This document shows positions 8,569 through 16,881 of a DNA stretch of 64,000 bases, in pieces (the stretch's first letter is position 1; the number at the start of each line of letters is the position of its first letter). Origin of the DNA: Microbacterium oxydans (GTDB lineage: Bacteria > Actinomycetota > Actinomycetes > Actinomycetales > Microbacteriaceae); contig NZ_FMIR01000017.1 in assembly GCF_900095745.1 (NCBI RefSeq), positions 1 to 64,000 on the forward strand. Reading direction: 5' to 3'. Made by a program: the position numbers and the translations under genes. The notes beneath the pieces are model-generated. The model had not been told where the DNA came from, ran no database searches, and was given only the letters and a program-made list of their open reading frames with translations.

Positions 8569-9051
8569 ATGAGCGAAGAAACGCCCCTTCCCGAGCGCAG
8601 CAGACTCGTGCAGCAGCACCTTGTGGATGCAGGGGTCGACACCACCATCCGCGTCCTGCCGGACTCGGCGCGCACCGCGGCGGCCGCGGCCGCGGCGATC
8701 GGATGCGACGTCGCCGCTATCGCCAACAGCCTCGTGTTCATCGCCGACGGAGAGCCGGTTCTCGTCATGACCAGCGGCGGCCACCGGGCGGAACTCGCCG
8801 TGCTCACCGCCAGCATCGGCGCGCGCGAAGTATCGATGGCACCGGCGTCCGTCGTCCGCGCGGCCACCGGCCAGGCCATCGGCGGCGTCGCACCGGTCGG
8901 GCATCCGACCCCGCTGCGCACCTTCCTCGACGACGCGCTCCAGCGCCACGACGAGCTGTGGGCGGCAGCCGGCCACCCGCACACCCTCATGCCGCTCACG
9001 TTCGACCAGCTGCGACTCATCACCGGAGGCACGGTCATCGCCGTGGCTTGA
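8569..9051 (+). CDS. YbaK/EbsC-family aminoacyl-tRNA deacylase-like protein
   Basis: A 160-residue single-domain protein of the YbaK/ProX family, whose members remove wrong amino acids (Cys, Ala) from tRNA(Pro). The fold landmarks are SLVFIADGEPVLVMTSGGHRAEL (54-76), GQAIGGVAPVGH (104-115) and the C-terminal LITGG (about 152-156). The lysine that precedes SLVF in E. coli-type YbaK and is needed for deacylation is asparagine here (N53), so the substrate or chemistry may differ. It is transcribed alone, probably leaderless, and converges on the surface-protein gene. Confidence 0.82.
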   Translation: MSEETPLPERSRLVQQHLVDAGVDTTIRVLPDSARTAAAAAAAIGCDVAAIANSLVFIADGEPVLVMTSGGHRAELAVLTASIGAREVSMAPASVVRAATGQAIGGVAPVGHPTPLRTFLDDALQRHDELWAAAGHPHTLMPLTFDQLRLITGGTVIAVA

Positions 9052-9122
9052 GGCTGACCCACGACCTACGGAGGCGGTCTGCAGCCGCGTGACTCCCCAC
9101 CACCGCCGCGGGGCCGACGCCG

Positions 9123-9138
9123 CGGAGCTTCTGCTCCG
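9123..9138 (-). terminator. Small GC hairpin between convergent genes
   Basis: CGGAGC-TTCT-GCTCCG sits in the 111-bp gap between the YbaK-like and surface-protein stops. It could terminate either transcript; there is no T-run. Confidence 0.3.
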
Positions 9139-9162
9139 ACGACATCGACCCCAGTGCCCGGA

Positions 9163-10716
9163 TCAGCCCTGGGCCTCGCGTCGTCGAGCGCGTACGGCGG
9201 CCAGAGTGGTGAGCGCGACGCCGAGCAGAAGCGCGCCACCGGCGCCCCAGAGCATGACCGCCGGCACATCGCCACCGGTCGTGGCGAGGGAACCGGCGGT
9301 CAACGGCAGCTCCGTCGGAGGCGTCACATCCGTCGGCGGCGTCGCGGGAGTCTCCGGCGTGGGAGGCGTGGCCGGCGGCACCACCGGCGGCTTCGCCGTC
9401 GCGGTGTTGGTGAGCGTGATCGCGAGTGTCGAACCCCCGTAGACGGTGATCTGTGCGCCGCCGTCTGCGGTCGCGCGCACTCCGGTGCCCGAGAACACCG
9501 GCGCACCCCATTCGATGCCGTCGATGGCCGGCGGGGTCAGCTCCTCGAGCGTGACGACGGTGCCGGCGGGGAGGCGAACGGGAGCGGTCGTCGCTCCTGC
9601 GATCACGGCGATGGTCTTCTCGACCGCCGGGTCGCCGTAGCTGTAACGGACCGTGTACTCGGCGTCGGCCGGCACATCCGTCGCGCCGGAGCCGCCCACA
9701 GCCTTGGTCAGGGTGAACGCACCGGTGGCGGTTCCGTCTCCGGTGCCGCCACCCGTGACCTGCCAGACCTCACGGTCCTGCAGCACCACTCCGTTGACAT
9801 TGGCGACATTGCTGAACGAGGTGCCGTCCGCCTGAGTGCTCGGTACCGTGAGGTATTTGACGAAGTACATCCGTGCGGGATCGATCGCACCAGGGATCTC
9901 GAGGTGGAACGCCGTGCCGCCCTCGTTCCAGGCTCCGGTCCAGTTCGTGATCGTGCGGTCGTCCTGCTGGTCGGCGTCGGTGCTCCAGACCACGAGTTGA
10001 CCGTCTTCGTTGTGGTGCTCGGCGACCTCACTGTTCGGTGCGGTCAGCACGTCGTCGACGATGATCGACTCGACCCCGGCAAAGCTGGACCCCGGAAGCT
10101 CGATCTGCCACGCGATGTTGCCGTCGTCCGTCTGCCACGACACCTTCTGAGGTTCCGTGGGCAGCGGCGCCACAGGCGTGATCCCACCCCCGGGGGTCTC
10201 GACCCGGGTGGTCTTGCCGTCGATGACGAACTCCAGGGTCGTTTCCGTGCTCTGCTCGTCCGCGCTGGCGAGGAACCACAGCGAGCCGTTCACGCCGGTG
10301 CGGCCGTTCACGTAGTCGGTGAGGGTGCAGGTCACGACCGGTGCCGCGTCGCTGCTGACGGCGCATTCGGCGACGATCTCCGTCGGGTCCTCGGTCGACG
10401 GGACCGAGAACGTCAGGCCGGACCGAGCGAACTGGGTCGGCAGCGTGAACCCGAACGTCTCGCCGCCGAGAGCACCATCCGGCACCGACCAGTCCGCGCC
10501 CACGCGCACCTGATCGAACTGCGCCAGAGTCTCATCGCCGTCCACGGTGGTCACCGTGATCGACGCGGGATCGATGGCCGCCGGATGGTCGTACTCGGCA
10601 GCGGTGGCCGCGGTGGCGCCCATGCCCGTGACCACAGCGGTGAGTGCCGCCGCAGCGGCGGCGACGAGCGTGATGGATGTGCGGCGCGATCGCGCGCGCC
10701 GATTACTTCTGTACAC
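9163..10716 (-). CDS. LAxTG-anchored surface protein, adhesin/pilin-like
   Basis: A 517-residue secreted wall protein. Residues 1-40 form a signal peptide with a basic head (RSNRRARSRR) and a hydrophobic core ending ATAATAA. The middle (about 41-330) looks like the paired Ig-like ligand-binding or isopeptide folds of Gram-positive adhesins. Residues about 335-445 resemble a SpaA/DUF5979-type beta domain (AFTLTKAVGGSG to TLTNTATA). A proline/threonine-rich spacer follows, then LATTG at 477-481, a hydrophobic helix and a basic tail (RARRREAQG): the layout used by class E sortases. Start: GTG at 10716 with GGGGA 5 nt upstream; the frame is open 37 codons further but lacks a signal-like start. 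Ligand unknown; no sortase gene is in the window. Confidence 0.82.
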   Translation of the reverse strand: MYRSNRRARSRRTSITLVAAAAAALTAVVTGMGATAATAAEYDHPAAIDPASITVTTVDGDETLAQFDQVRVGADWSVPDGALGGETFGFTLPTQFARSGLTFSVPSTEDPTEIVAECAVSSDAAPVVTCTLTDYVNGRTGVNGSLWFLASADEQSTETTLEFVIDGKTTRVETPGGGITPVAPLPTEPQKVSWQTDDGNIAWQIELPGSSFAGVESIIVDDVLTAPNSEVAEHHNEDGQLVVWSTDADQQDDRTITNWTGAWNEGGTAFHLEIPGAIDPARMYFVKYLTVPSTQADGTSFSNVANVNGVVLQDREVWQVTGGGTGDGTATGAFTLTKAVGGSGATDVPADAEYTVRYSYGDPAVEKTIAVIAGATTAPVRLPAGTVVTLEELTPPAIDGIEWGAPVFSGTGVRATADGGAQITVYGGSTLAITLTNTATAKPPVVPPATPPTPETPATPPTDVTPPTELPLTAGSLATTGGDVPAVMLWGAGGALLLGVALTTLAAVRARRREAQG

Positions 10717-10860
10717 GGTGTTCCCCAGTTTCTTGTCGAAGCCCCACCGCCTCGGCGGTGCTGCTGCGCAGCGACGCATCCGACGGCGGTGACGCGGTTG
10801 TCCCCGTGTGAGAGACGGCGTCGACAAGAGCCCATTACGCGGTACACCGGCATTCTCTGC
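10717..10860 (-). promoter_or_regulatory. 5' leader of the surface-protein gene, with hairpin
   Basis: About 110-140 nt upstream of the GTG start without any gene. A near-perfect dyad CACCGCC-TC-GGCGGTG (10745-10760) would form a stem about 30 nt before the start codon, and CGACAAG occurs both beside the gene and at 10820-10830. A loose promoter (TTGCAG with TAATGG downstream on the minus strand, about 10835-10865) is possible. I do not recognise a known riboswitch. Confidence 0.3.
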
Positions 10861-10933
10861 AAGCCCTCAGAAACCCGGACTTCGCGGGCCTGTCCGGATC
10901 GACAAGCGGACCGCGTGCACAAGAAAGCAGAAA

Positions 10934-10965
10934 AGCCTCAGAAACTGGCGAGAGTTTCTGAGGCT
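10934..10965 (-). terminator. Rho-independent terminator of tRNA-Lys
   Basis: AGCCTCAGAAACT (10934-10946) pairs with AGTTTCTGAGGCT (10953-10965) around GGCGAG; read on the minus strand the 13-bp stem is followed by TTTTCTG. It begins 7 nt after the tRNA 3' end. Confidence 0.9.
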
Positions 10966-10971
10966 GATCCG

Positions 10972-11044
10972 TGCACCCCCTCGGACTTGAACCGAGAACC
11001 CACTGATTAAGAGTCAGTTGCTCTGCCGATTGAGCTAGAGGTGC
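10972..11044 (-). tRNA. tRNA-Lys (anticodon CUU)
   Basis: The minus strand folds as a 73-nt cloverleaf: acceptor GCACCTC/GGGGTGC with one G-U pair, D arm GCTC/GAGC, anticodon stem ACTGA/TCAGT with loop CTCTTAA (anticodon CTT), T arm CTCGG/CCGAG with loop TTCAAGT, and discriminator A. CCA is not encoded. A terminator follows directly, so it is a single-gene unit. Confidence 0.97.
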
Positions 11045-11186
11045 GTGGCCCGGGATAACCCCGACCGAGGAATTACATTACCAGCCGACCGCCCCCATGC
11101 GAAATCGAGGCGGGCCCGGGCGTGCCGGTCTCCGTCGCGCGCGGAAACATGGCCCTTCGGCCCTCAGCGCCCGCTATTCGGCCGAC

Positions 11187-11192
11187 TATCCT
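11187..11192 (+). promoter_or_regulatory. -10 TATCCT of a leaderless transcript
   Basis: TATCCT followed by 6 nt (GAAAGC) and the GTG start of hisN at 11199; it supports that start over the longer open frame. Confidence 0.5.
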
Positions 11193-11198
11193 GAAAGC

Positions 11199-11996
11199 GT
11201 GACCGCCTCCCCTCACACTGACGACCTGCGCAGCGATATCGCCCTCGCGCTCCGCCTCGCCGACGCCGCCGACGCCCAGTCGCTCCCGCGTTTCGATGCG
11301 GCCGACCTCGAGATCTCGACCAAGGCCGACAACTCGCATGTCACCGACGCCGACCTCGCGACGGAGCGTGCGATCCGCACCATCCTCGAGACCGAACGAC
11401 CCGACGATGGAATCTTCGGCGAGGAGTTCGGCGCGCAGGGCGGGACGCATCGCCAGTGGATCATCGACCCCATCGATGGCACGGCCAACTTCCTCCGCGG
11501 CGTTCCCCTGTGGGGCACGATGATCGCCCTGGCGATCGATGGCGTTCCCCAGGTCGGTGTCGTCAGCATGCCGGCACTCGGCAGACGCTGGTGGGGAGCC
11601 ACAGGCGAAGGCTCCTGGACGGCCACCGAGGGCGATCCCCGCCGGCTCCAGGTCTCCGCGGTGGCATCACTCGACGATGCCAGCGTGAGCTTCCAGAGCA
11701 TCGGGCAGTGGTCCGACGCGGGACGACTCGACACTCTGCTCAAGGTCGCGGCACGCGTCTGGCGCGATCGCGCCTACGGCGACGTGTACTCCTACATGCT
11801 TCTCGCCGAGGGACGGATCGACATGGTCGCCGAATTCGACGTCAAGGAATACGACATCGCCGCGGCCGTGCCGATCATCCGGGAGGCCGGAGGGCGGATG
11901 ACCGCCGCCGACGGGGCCGAGACGATATCGGCGCGCTCGACACTCGCCACCAACGGCACGCTCCACGAAGAGTTCCTGAAGCTCATGCACGACTGA
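11199..11996 (+). CDS. hisN: Histidinol-phosphatase, inositol monophosphatase family (HisN)
   Basis: A 265-residue Mg-dependent phosphatase of the IMPase fold. Metal ligands are visible as GEEF (E75/E76) and DPIDGT (90-95); a third conserved region is KEYDIAAAVPIIREAGG near residue 225, where IMPases place their WD motif. In actinobacteria this subgroup dephosphorylates histidinol phosphate in histidine synthesis, though other inositol or sugar phosphates are possible. The GTG start at 11199 follows a -10-like TATCCT; the open frame 34 codons upstream is basic and unlike the family. Confidence 0.85.
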   Translation: MTASPHTDDLRSDIALALRLADAADAQSLPRFDAADLEISTKADNSHVTDADLATERAIRTILETERPDDGIFGEEFGAQGGTHRQWIIDPIDGTANFLRGVPLWGTMIALAIDGVPQVGVVSMPALGRRWWGATGEGSWTATEGDPRRLQVSAVASLDDASVSFQSIGQWSDAGRLDTLLKVAARVWRDRAYGDVYSYMLLAEGRIDMVAEFDVKEYDIAAAVPIIREAGGRMTAADGAETISARSTLATNGTLHEEFLKLMHD

Positions 11997-12015
11997 TCCG
12001 AACCATGAGGCCACG

Positions 12016-12582
12016 ATGACCCCCCGCATCATGACCGCCGCAGCAGGCTCACTGTTGCTGCTCGTCACTCTGACAGCGTGCGGAGCACCTGCGGATCCGC
12101 CGGCCTCACCCACATCGAACGCCGTCGCTCCAAGCCCGGCACCGAGCCCCGAGCCGGTGAACTCGAGCGTCCCGGAGGCTCCTGCCGAGCTCACCTGCGA
12201 ATCCATGATCTCGGCGGGAACGGTTTCTGTGTTCACGGATATGGGATGGACCGCGCAGTCGAAGGAGTTCGTCGTCGGCGGGGTGGAACTCACCGACGGG
12301 CTGCTGTGCTTCTGGGCCGACTACAGCGTTGCGTCCGACCACGGCCAGCTCTACGGGTGGGCGGCTCTGAGCACGGAGGAAGCCACTCAGGCTCAGGAGG
12401 GTCTGCTTGCTGAGGGGTGGAAGCGGGAAGCAGGCGCGGACGGCGTGTACGTCACAGAGGATCCGCGGTACGCGATGGGTCTCGATGAGGACGGCTACGG
12501 GATGACTTATCTGTTCGGCGACGGATGGGTGCGGTTCGCCGACACGCGTCAAGGACTGATCCTTGTCGAATGGACCGGCTGA
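12016..12582 (+). CDS. Secreted lipoprotein of unknown function
   Basis: A 188-residue protein with a lipoprotein signal: basic start, hydrophobic core, and lipobox LTAC at 19-22, which makes C22 the lipidated residue. A proline/serine/alanine linker (24-56) leads to a compact extracytoplasmic domain with two cysteines (C62, C98) that might form a disulphide. I do not recognise the domain. GAGG lies a few nt before the ATG, and the gene follows hisN by 19 bp, so the two may be co-transcribed. It converges on the P-type ATPase with only 24 bp between. Confidence 0.75.
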   Translation: MTPRIMTAAAGSLLLLVTLTACGAPADPPASPTSNAVAPSPAPSPEPVNSSVPEAPAELTCESMISAGTVSVFTDMGWTAQSKEFVVGGVELTDGLLCFWADYSVASDHGQLYGWAALSTEEATQAQEGLLAEGWKREAGADGVYVTEDPRYAMGLDEDGYGMTYLFGDGWVRFADTRQGLILVEWTG

Positions 12583-12606
12583 GCGCCGCTCGAGGTCACG
12601 ACGTCA

Positions 12607-15468
12607 CTACGGTGCCGCGCTCCCCATCGAACTCTCGAGGACGGGCCGGAATCCCCGGGCGACCGGTGGGGTCCAGAGCAGGACGACGATCAGGGCAGCG
12701 ACCACGGCAGTGGCGGCTGCTCCCCAGTCCCACCGATCTCCGAGCACGAGCACGATCGCGCTGAGTGCGAACACGACCCCGAGGAAGATCGTGAGCAACA
12801 GCCGCGAGAGACCACTGCCCCGGCGGATACCGGCCGCGACCGCGAACACGAGAAGACCGAACAGCGCGATGGCCGCGCCCGTGAGCGAGAACGCGGAGGC
12901 GCTCACGTCCGGGTCGTAACGTCCGAGGAAGACCAGGATGCCGAAGCCCGTGGCGAGGACTCCGAACACGTAGGAGAGCACGGCGACCGTCGTCGTGATG
13001 ACGGTCGCCAGCCCACGACGAGGACCGATGCCCGGCTCGGGTGCCGGCGCAGGCGCCGAGGCCGGCTCCTCTCTCAGGACGAGCCGACGATGCACGATGC
13101 GCACGACCTCGATCGCCGCGATCATCACGATCGTGATCCCGGTGAGCGCGATCGCGAGGTCTTCCCCCGGATCGACGAGGACGAAGAACTGTCGCGCGAG
13201 GGGAAGCGAGAACACGGCGATGAGCAGGATGAACATCGCACCCACGACCAGCACCTTGAAGCGGTTGAGGGGGCGGGCGAGCACGGCGAGCACCCAGATG
13301 CCGACGACGGCGAGGATGACGGTCGCTCCGGTGCGCAGCTGCTCCTCGTGCGCGTCGAGCCCGCGCGCGACGAAGGTGAACCACGTGAGACCGAGCGCCA
13401 CGATGATCCCTGAGGGAATGGCGAAGCTCAACGATCGCCGGAGGAATCCGGGCACATAGCGTGCCGCGTTGGGCATGAGCGCGAGGAAGAACGCGGGGAT
13501 GCCGATCGTGAGGCCGTCGGTGATGGAGAGCTGACGCGGGAGGAACGGGAACTCGAGCACGAACACCCCGAAGATGATCGCGAGAAGTGTGGCGTACACG
13601 GTCTTGTTCAGGAAGAGCATCGAGACGCGTTCGATGTTCGCGATGACCTGACGTCCTTCCGCGACGACATCGGGCAGGTGCGAGAACTGCCCGTCGAGCA
13701 GCACCAGCCGCGCCACCGCCTTCGTGGCGGGCGAGCCCGAGTTCATCGCGATACCGATGTCGGCGGCCTTGATCGCGAGGGCATCGTTGACGCCGTCTCC
13801 GGTCATCGCCACGGTGTGCCCGCGGCTCTGCAGGGCCGAGACCATGCGCTTCTTCTGCTCGGGTGAGACGCGTCCGAACACCGTGTGCGTCTCGAGCACG
13901 TCTGCCAGTTCGGCGTCATCGTCAGGAAGACGACGTGCATCGAAACCCTCGGTGACGTCCACTCCCACCTCACGCGCGATCGCCGCGACGGTGCGCGGGT
14001 TGTCACCCGAGATGATCCGGATCCCGACATCCTGCCGGGCGAAGTATTCGAGGGTCTGTGCCGCGTCGGGGCGCACCTGCTCGCGGAAGGTGAGGACGAT
14101 GGCCGCGGCCACACCACCCGGAAGCCGCTCGGCATCCACATCCGCCTCGGACAGCGCCGATTCCGAGTGACCGAGGACCAGCGTACGACGGCCGGTCTCT
14201 GCGAGGGCGGTGACCGTGCGTCCGAGCTCGGTCTCGTCCGATGTCGCGGCATCGCCGAACACCATCTCCGGTGCACCCATCACCCAGGTCCCGGCGATCT
14301 CGTCGAAGGAGACCGCGCTCCACTTGCGCACGGACGAGAAGGGGACGTACTCCGCGACCGTGAGCGGAGACGCGGCCGGATACGCCGCTCGCATCGAGCG
14401 CGCCGTGGTGTTCGCATCCGGAGACGCGGCGTACCAGCCGAGCGCCGCCGCTGCCGCCTCCGCACGCTCCGATGTGAGGCCGGCGAGTCCGTGGGCTTCG
14501 TCGAACCCGATCTCCCCCACGGTGAGGGTGCCGGTCTTGTCGAGACACACGACGTCGACCCGGGCGAGCCCTTCGACCGCGGGCAGCTCATTCACCAGAA
14601 CCTGCCTGCGCGCGAGTTTCGACGCACCGACGGCGAATGCGATGCTCGTCATGAGCACCAGTCCGAGGGGGATCATCGCCGTCAACGCGGCGATCGTGTT
14701 CACGACGGCCTGGACCCAGGAGCCGCTGGAGAAGACGGTGGCATACCCGCCCGTGACGATGATCTGCGCGTTCAGGACGAGCAGCCCCACCGGGCCGATC
14801 ACCCAGCTCACCCATTTCAGGACCCGGTTGACCGACGAGCGGAGCTCGCTGGAGACGAGCGAGAAGCGCTTCGCTTCACCCGCGAAGTGGTTGGCATACG
14901 AGTCGGCGCCCACACGGGTCGCCTGCGCGGTGCCCTCCCCCGCGACGACCACGGCGCCGGAGAGCGCCTCGTCGCCCGGCTGCTTCTCCACCGGGTCGGA
15001 CTCGCCGGTGAGCATCGACTCATCGATCTGCAGCCCGCGCGCCGTGAGTATTCGAGCGTCGGCCGGCACCTGCTCGCCGGCGCGTAGGACCAGCACGTCG
15101 TCGAGGACGACCTCGGTGGGGGCGATTGCCGCCTCTGCGCCCTCCCTGAACACCAGGGCGCGGGGCGCATTCATCAGCGCCAGGCGGTCGAGCGCAGACT
15201 TCGCTCGGAACTCCTGAACACAACCGATGATGGCGTTCGCGAAGGCGGCGAGCCCGAAGAGCGCATCCTGCCACCGCCCGACCAGGAAGAGGATGAAGAA
15301 GCACGCGAAGACGATGCCGTTGAACAGCGTGAAGACGTTCGCCCGCACGATGCTCCATGCGCTGCGGCTCGTGTCCGCCACGAACGCGTTCGTCCTCCCG
15401 GTCGCAACGCGTTCGGCGACCTCCGCTCGGGTGAGACCGGTCGCGACAGTTTCGGGGGTCGATTCCAC
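12607..15468 (-). CDS. P-type cation ATPase, CtpE-like
   Basis: A 953-residue P-type ATPase with all core motifs: TGES (154-157, actuator), the membrane proline in MIPLGL (265-270), the phosphorylated aspartate D310 in DKTGTLT, and TGDGVND (556-562). Several C-terminal helices follow, including a long extra hydrophobic tail. The order of motifs and the sequence after TGDGVND resemble mycobacterial CtpE, a proposed calcium importer; the transported ion is inferred from that likeness only. Start: GTG at 15468, because TATATT lies 7 nt upstream. The open frame 57 codons further upstream is cysteine/threonine-rich and unlike the family. Confidence 0.87.
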   Translation of the reverse strand: MESTPETVATGLTRAEVAERVATGRTNAFVADTSRSAWSIVRANVFTLFNGIVFACFFILFLVGRWQDALFGLAAFANAIIGCVQEFRAKSALDRLALMNAPRALVFREGAEAAIAPTEVVLDDVLVLRAGEQVPADARILTARGLQIDESMLTGESDPVEKQPGDEALSGAVVVAGEGTAQATRVGADSYANHFAGEAKRFSLVSSELRSSVNRVLKWVSWVIGPVGLLVLNAQIIVTGGYATVFSSGSWVQAVVNTIAALTAMIPLGLVLMTSIAFAVGASKLARRQVLVNELPAVEGLARVDVVCLDKTGTLTVGEIGFDEAHGLAGLTSERAEAAAAALGWYAASPDANTTARSMRAAYPAASPLTVAEYVPFSSVRKWSAVSFDEIAGTWVMGAPEMVFGDAATSDETELGRTVTALAETGRRTLVLGHSESALSEADVDAERLPGGVAAAIVLTFREQVRPDAAQTLEYFARQDVGIRIISGDNPRTVAAIAREVGVDVTEGFDARRLPDDDAELADVLETHTVFGRVSPEQKKRMVSALQSRGHTVAMTGDGVNDALAIKAADIGIAMNSGSPATKAVARLVLLDGQFSHLPDVVAEGRQVIANIERVSMLFLNKTVYATLLAIIFGVFVLEFPFLPRQLSITDGLTIGIPAFFLALMPNAARYVPGFLRRSLSFAIPSGIIVALGLTWFTFVARGLDAHEEQLRTGATVILAVVGIWVLAVLARPLNRFKVLVVGAMFILLIAVFSLPLARQFFVLVDPGEDLAIALTGITIVMIAAIEVVRIVHRRLVLREEPASAPAPAPEPGIGPRRGLATVITTTVAVLSYVFGVLATGFGILVFLGRYDPDVSASAFSLTGAAIALFGLLVFAVAAGIRRGSGLSRLLLTIFLGVVFALSAIVLVLGDRWDWGAAATAVVAALIVVLLWTPPVARGFRPVLESSMGSAAP

Positions 15469-15475
15469 AGACCTC

Positions 15476-15481
15476 AATATA
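15476..15481 (-). promoter_or_regulatory. -10 TATATT of a leaderless transcript
   Basis: On the minus strand TATATT is followed by GAGGTCT and then the GTG of the P-type ATPase gene, placing transcription start on or next to the start codon. Confidence 0.5.
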
Positions 15482-15640
15482 GGTCCCCCGTCGAAACCAG
15501 CGGAGGTCTTTCGCGCTTCCTCGACGTGTGTATGGTCCGTGCCTGTGATCGCGCTCACCGCAGCAGCGCCCGAGTATGCGGATGCCGTGCTGACGGTGCC
15601 GTACACACAGACGGTGGAGTGACACCCGGGTCCGCACACG

Positions 15641-15684
15641 AAGAAGCCCCGTGACCTCCTGGTAGGAGTGCACGGGGCTTCTTT
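15641..15684 (-). terminator. Terminator of ssrA (13-bp stem)
   Basis: AAGAAGCCCCGTG (15641-15653) pairs perfectly with CACGGGGCTTCTT (15672-15684). It lies 17 nt beyond the tmRNA 3' end and stays T-rich on both strands, so it could work both ways. Confidence 0.85.
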
Positions 15685-15700
15685 TCAGTGACAGCGACCT

Positions 15701-16069
15701 GGTGGAGCTGGGGGGAATCGAACCCCCGTCCAACGCTGAGTCTCCACGCCTTCTCCGGGCGCAGTCTGTGAAGACGTTCTACTCGGCTCCGACCTTTGTC
15801 ACAGACACCTAAGTCGACAAGCCCAGCCTGGGAAGAGTCCCACGTGACGTCCAGACGCCATCACGCAGCAAGATTCCTAAATGACGCCAGGATCCGTATC
15901 GGAATCACATACGGCCTGACGGACTATCGGGCTCGCTTATGCAGCGAGGGCGAAGTCGTTGCGCTTGGTTTCGGCAACTATTTTTTTGCAGAGAGCGTTA
16001 ACGAGATAACTCTGCATCCTCGGCCCGCTTCTCGTGGATTCACAGGCGCTGTCGAAACCGATCAGCCCC
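15701..16069 (-). ncRNA. ssrA: Transfer-messenger RNA (tmRNA)
   Basis: About 369 nt on the minus strand. The 5' end GGGGCTGATCGGTTTCGACA is the standard tmRNA start, and the 3' end carries a T arm (GGGGGTTCGATTCCCCC), the acceptor strand CAGCTCC that pairs with GGGGCTG, and an encoded CCA at 15703-15701. The tag frame at 15937-15975 reads AETKRNDFALAA followed by TAA; the ALAA end is what ClpXP-type proteases recognise. tmRNA frees ribosomes stalled on broken mRNAs and marks the products for destruction. Confidence 0.97.
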
Positions 16070-16210
16070 GTGGTCCTTCTCTCGAAGGAGCCGCTGTCAC
16101 ACTGTGGAATTACCATCCCGGGCGACGAACACCCGAGCATCACAGACTACAACGTTCACCGGCTCTCCGCCATTCCGCAGGTGCCCGGAGTGCTGGCGTA
16201 GAGTCGGCGC

Positions 16211-16876
16211 ATGAGCGAAGTCACCGTCACAGTCCGCGGCGAACACGAGGCGCGCATCGCGCCGGAGCGCGCCACCATCCGGGTCAGCGTGCGGGCGGAG
16301 GGCTCGGAGCGCACGACGGTCGTCGAGCACGTGATGCGGTTGGCCGAGCCCGTGCGCGGCAGCATCACCGAGCGGGCTGACGCGGGCAGCGTCGTCGACT
16401 GGACCAGCAAACGACTCTCCGTGCGAGCCGAGCGTCCCTGGAACAACGACGGGAAGCGCCTCGCCCCCGTGTACTACGCGAGCATCGACTTCACGGCGAC
16501 GTTCGCAGAGGCGTCGGAGCTGTCGATATGGGTTTCGGACGTCTCGCCCTGGGACGGCGTCGAAGTGGGCTGGGTGGACTGGCACCTCACCCCTGTGACC
16601 CGAACACAGGTGGAGCGCGAGGTGGCCGCCGAAGCCGTCAGCGTCGCCGTGACTCGCGCCAAGGCGTATGCGGGGGCTCTCGGACTCGACGAGGTCACGC
16701 CGCTCGAGATCGCCGATGTCGGCCTCATCTCGAGCGGACAGCCGATGCCGGGTGCACCGATGATGAAGGCCCGCGGAGGCGTCGCATTCGCCGCCGACGC
16801 AGCCCCGGCCATGGAATACGAGCCGGAGGAGATCATCATCTCCGCGACGGTCGAGGCGCGCTTCCTCGCCCGCTGA
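16211..16876 (+). CDS. SIMPL-domain (DUF541) protein
   Basis: A 221-residue protein that matches the SIMPL/DUF541 layout: N-terminal VTVRGEHEARIAPERATIRVSV, a middle alpha/beta section, and a C-terminal ISATVEARF strand. Most family members carry a signal peptide; this one does not, so it is probably cytoplasmic, as in many actinobacteria. The family's biochemical role is poorly defined. TAGAGT at 16199-16204 lies 6 nt before the ATG (leaderless). It converges on hflX with a 5-bp gap. Confidence 0.8.
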   Translation: MSEVTVTVRGEHEARIAPERATIRVSVRAEGSERTTVVEHVMRLAEPVRGSITERADAGSVVDWTSKRLSVRAERPWNNDGKRLAPVYYASIDFTATFAEASELSIWVSDVSPWDGVEVGWVDWHLTPVTRTQVEREVAAEAVSVAVTRAKAYAGALGLDEVTPLEIADVGLISSGQPMPGAPMMKARGGVAFAADAAPAMEYEPEEIIISATVEARFLAR

Positions 16877-16881
16877 GCCCG

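Noticed and set aside
10717..10860. c-di-GMP or c-di-AMP riboswitch upstream of the surface-protein gene
   Set aside because: I could not find the conserved core of either class; only one clear stem is visible.
9154..11010. Very long open frame on the plus strand (over 600 codons) opposite the surface-protein gene
   Set aside because: It is arginine/histidine/glycine-rich, matches nothing, crosses the tRNA-Lys gene and its terminator, and mirrors codon bias of the minus-strand gene.
15482..15639. Longer N-terminus (57 extra residues) for the P-type ATPase
   Set aside because: The segment has no similarity to P-type ATPases and lies upstream of the TATATT hexamer that fits a start at 15468.
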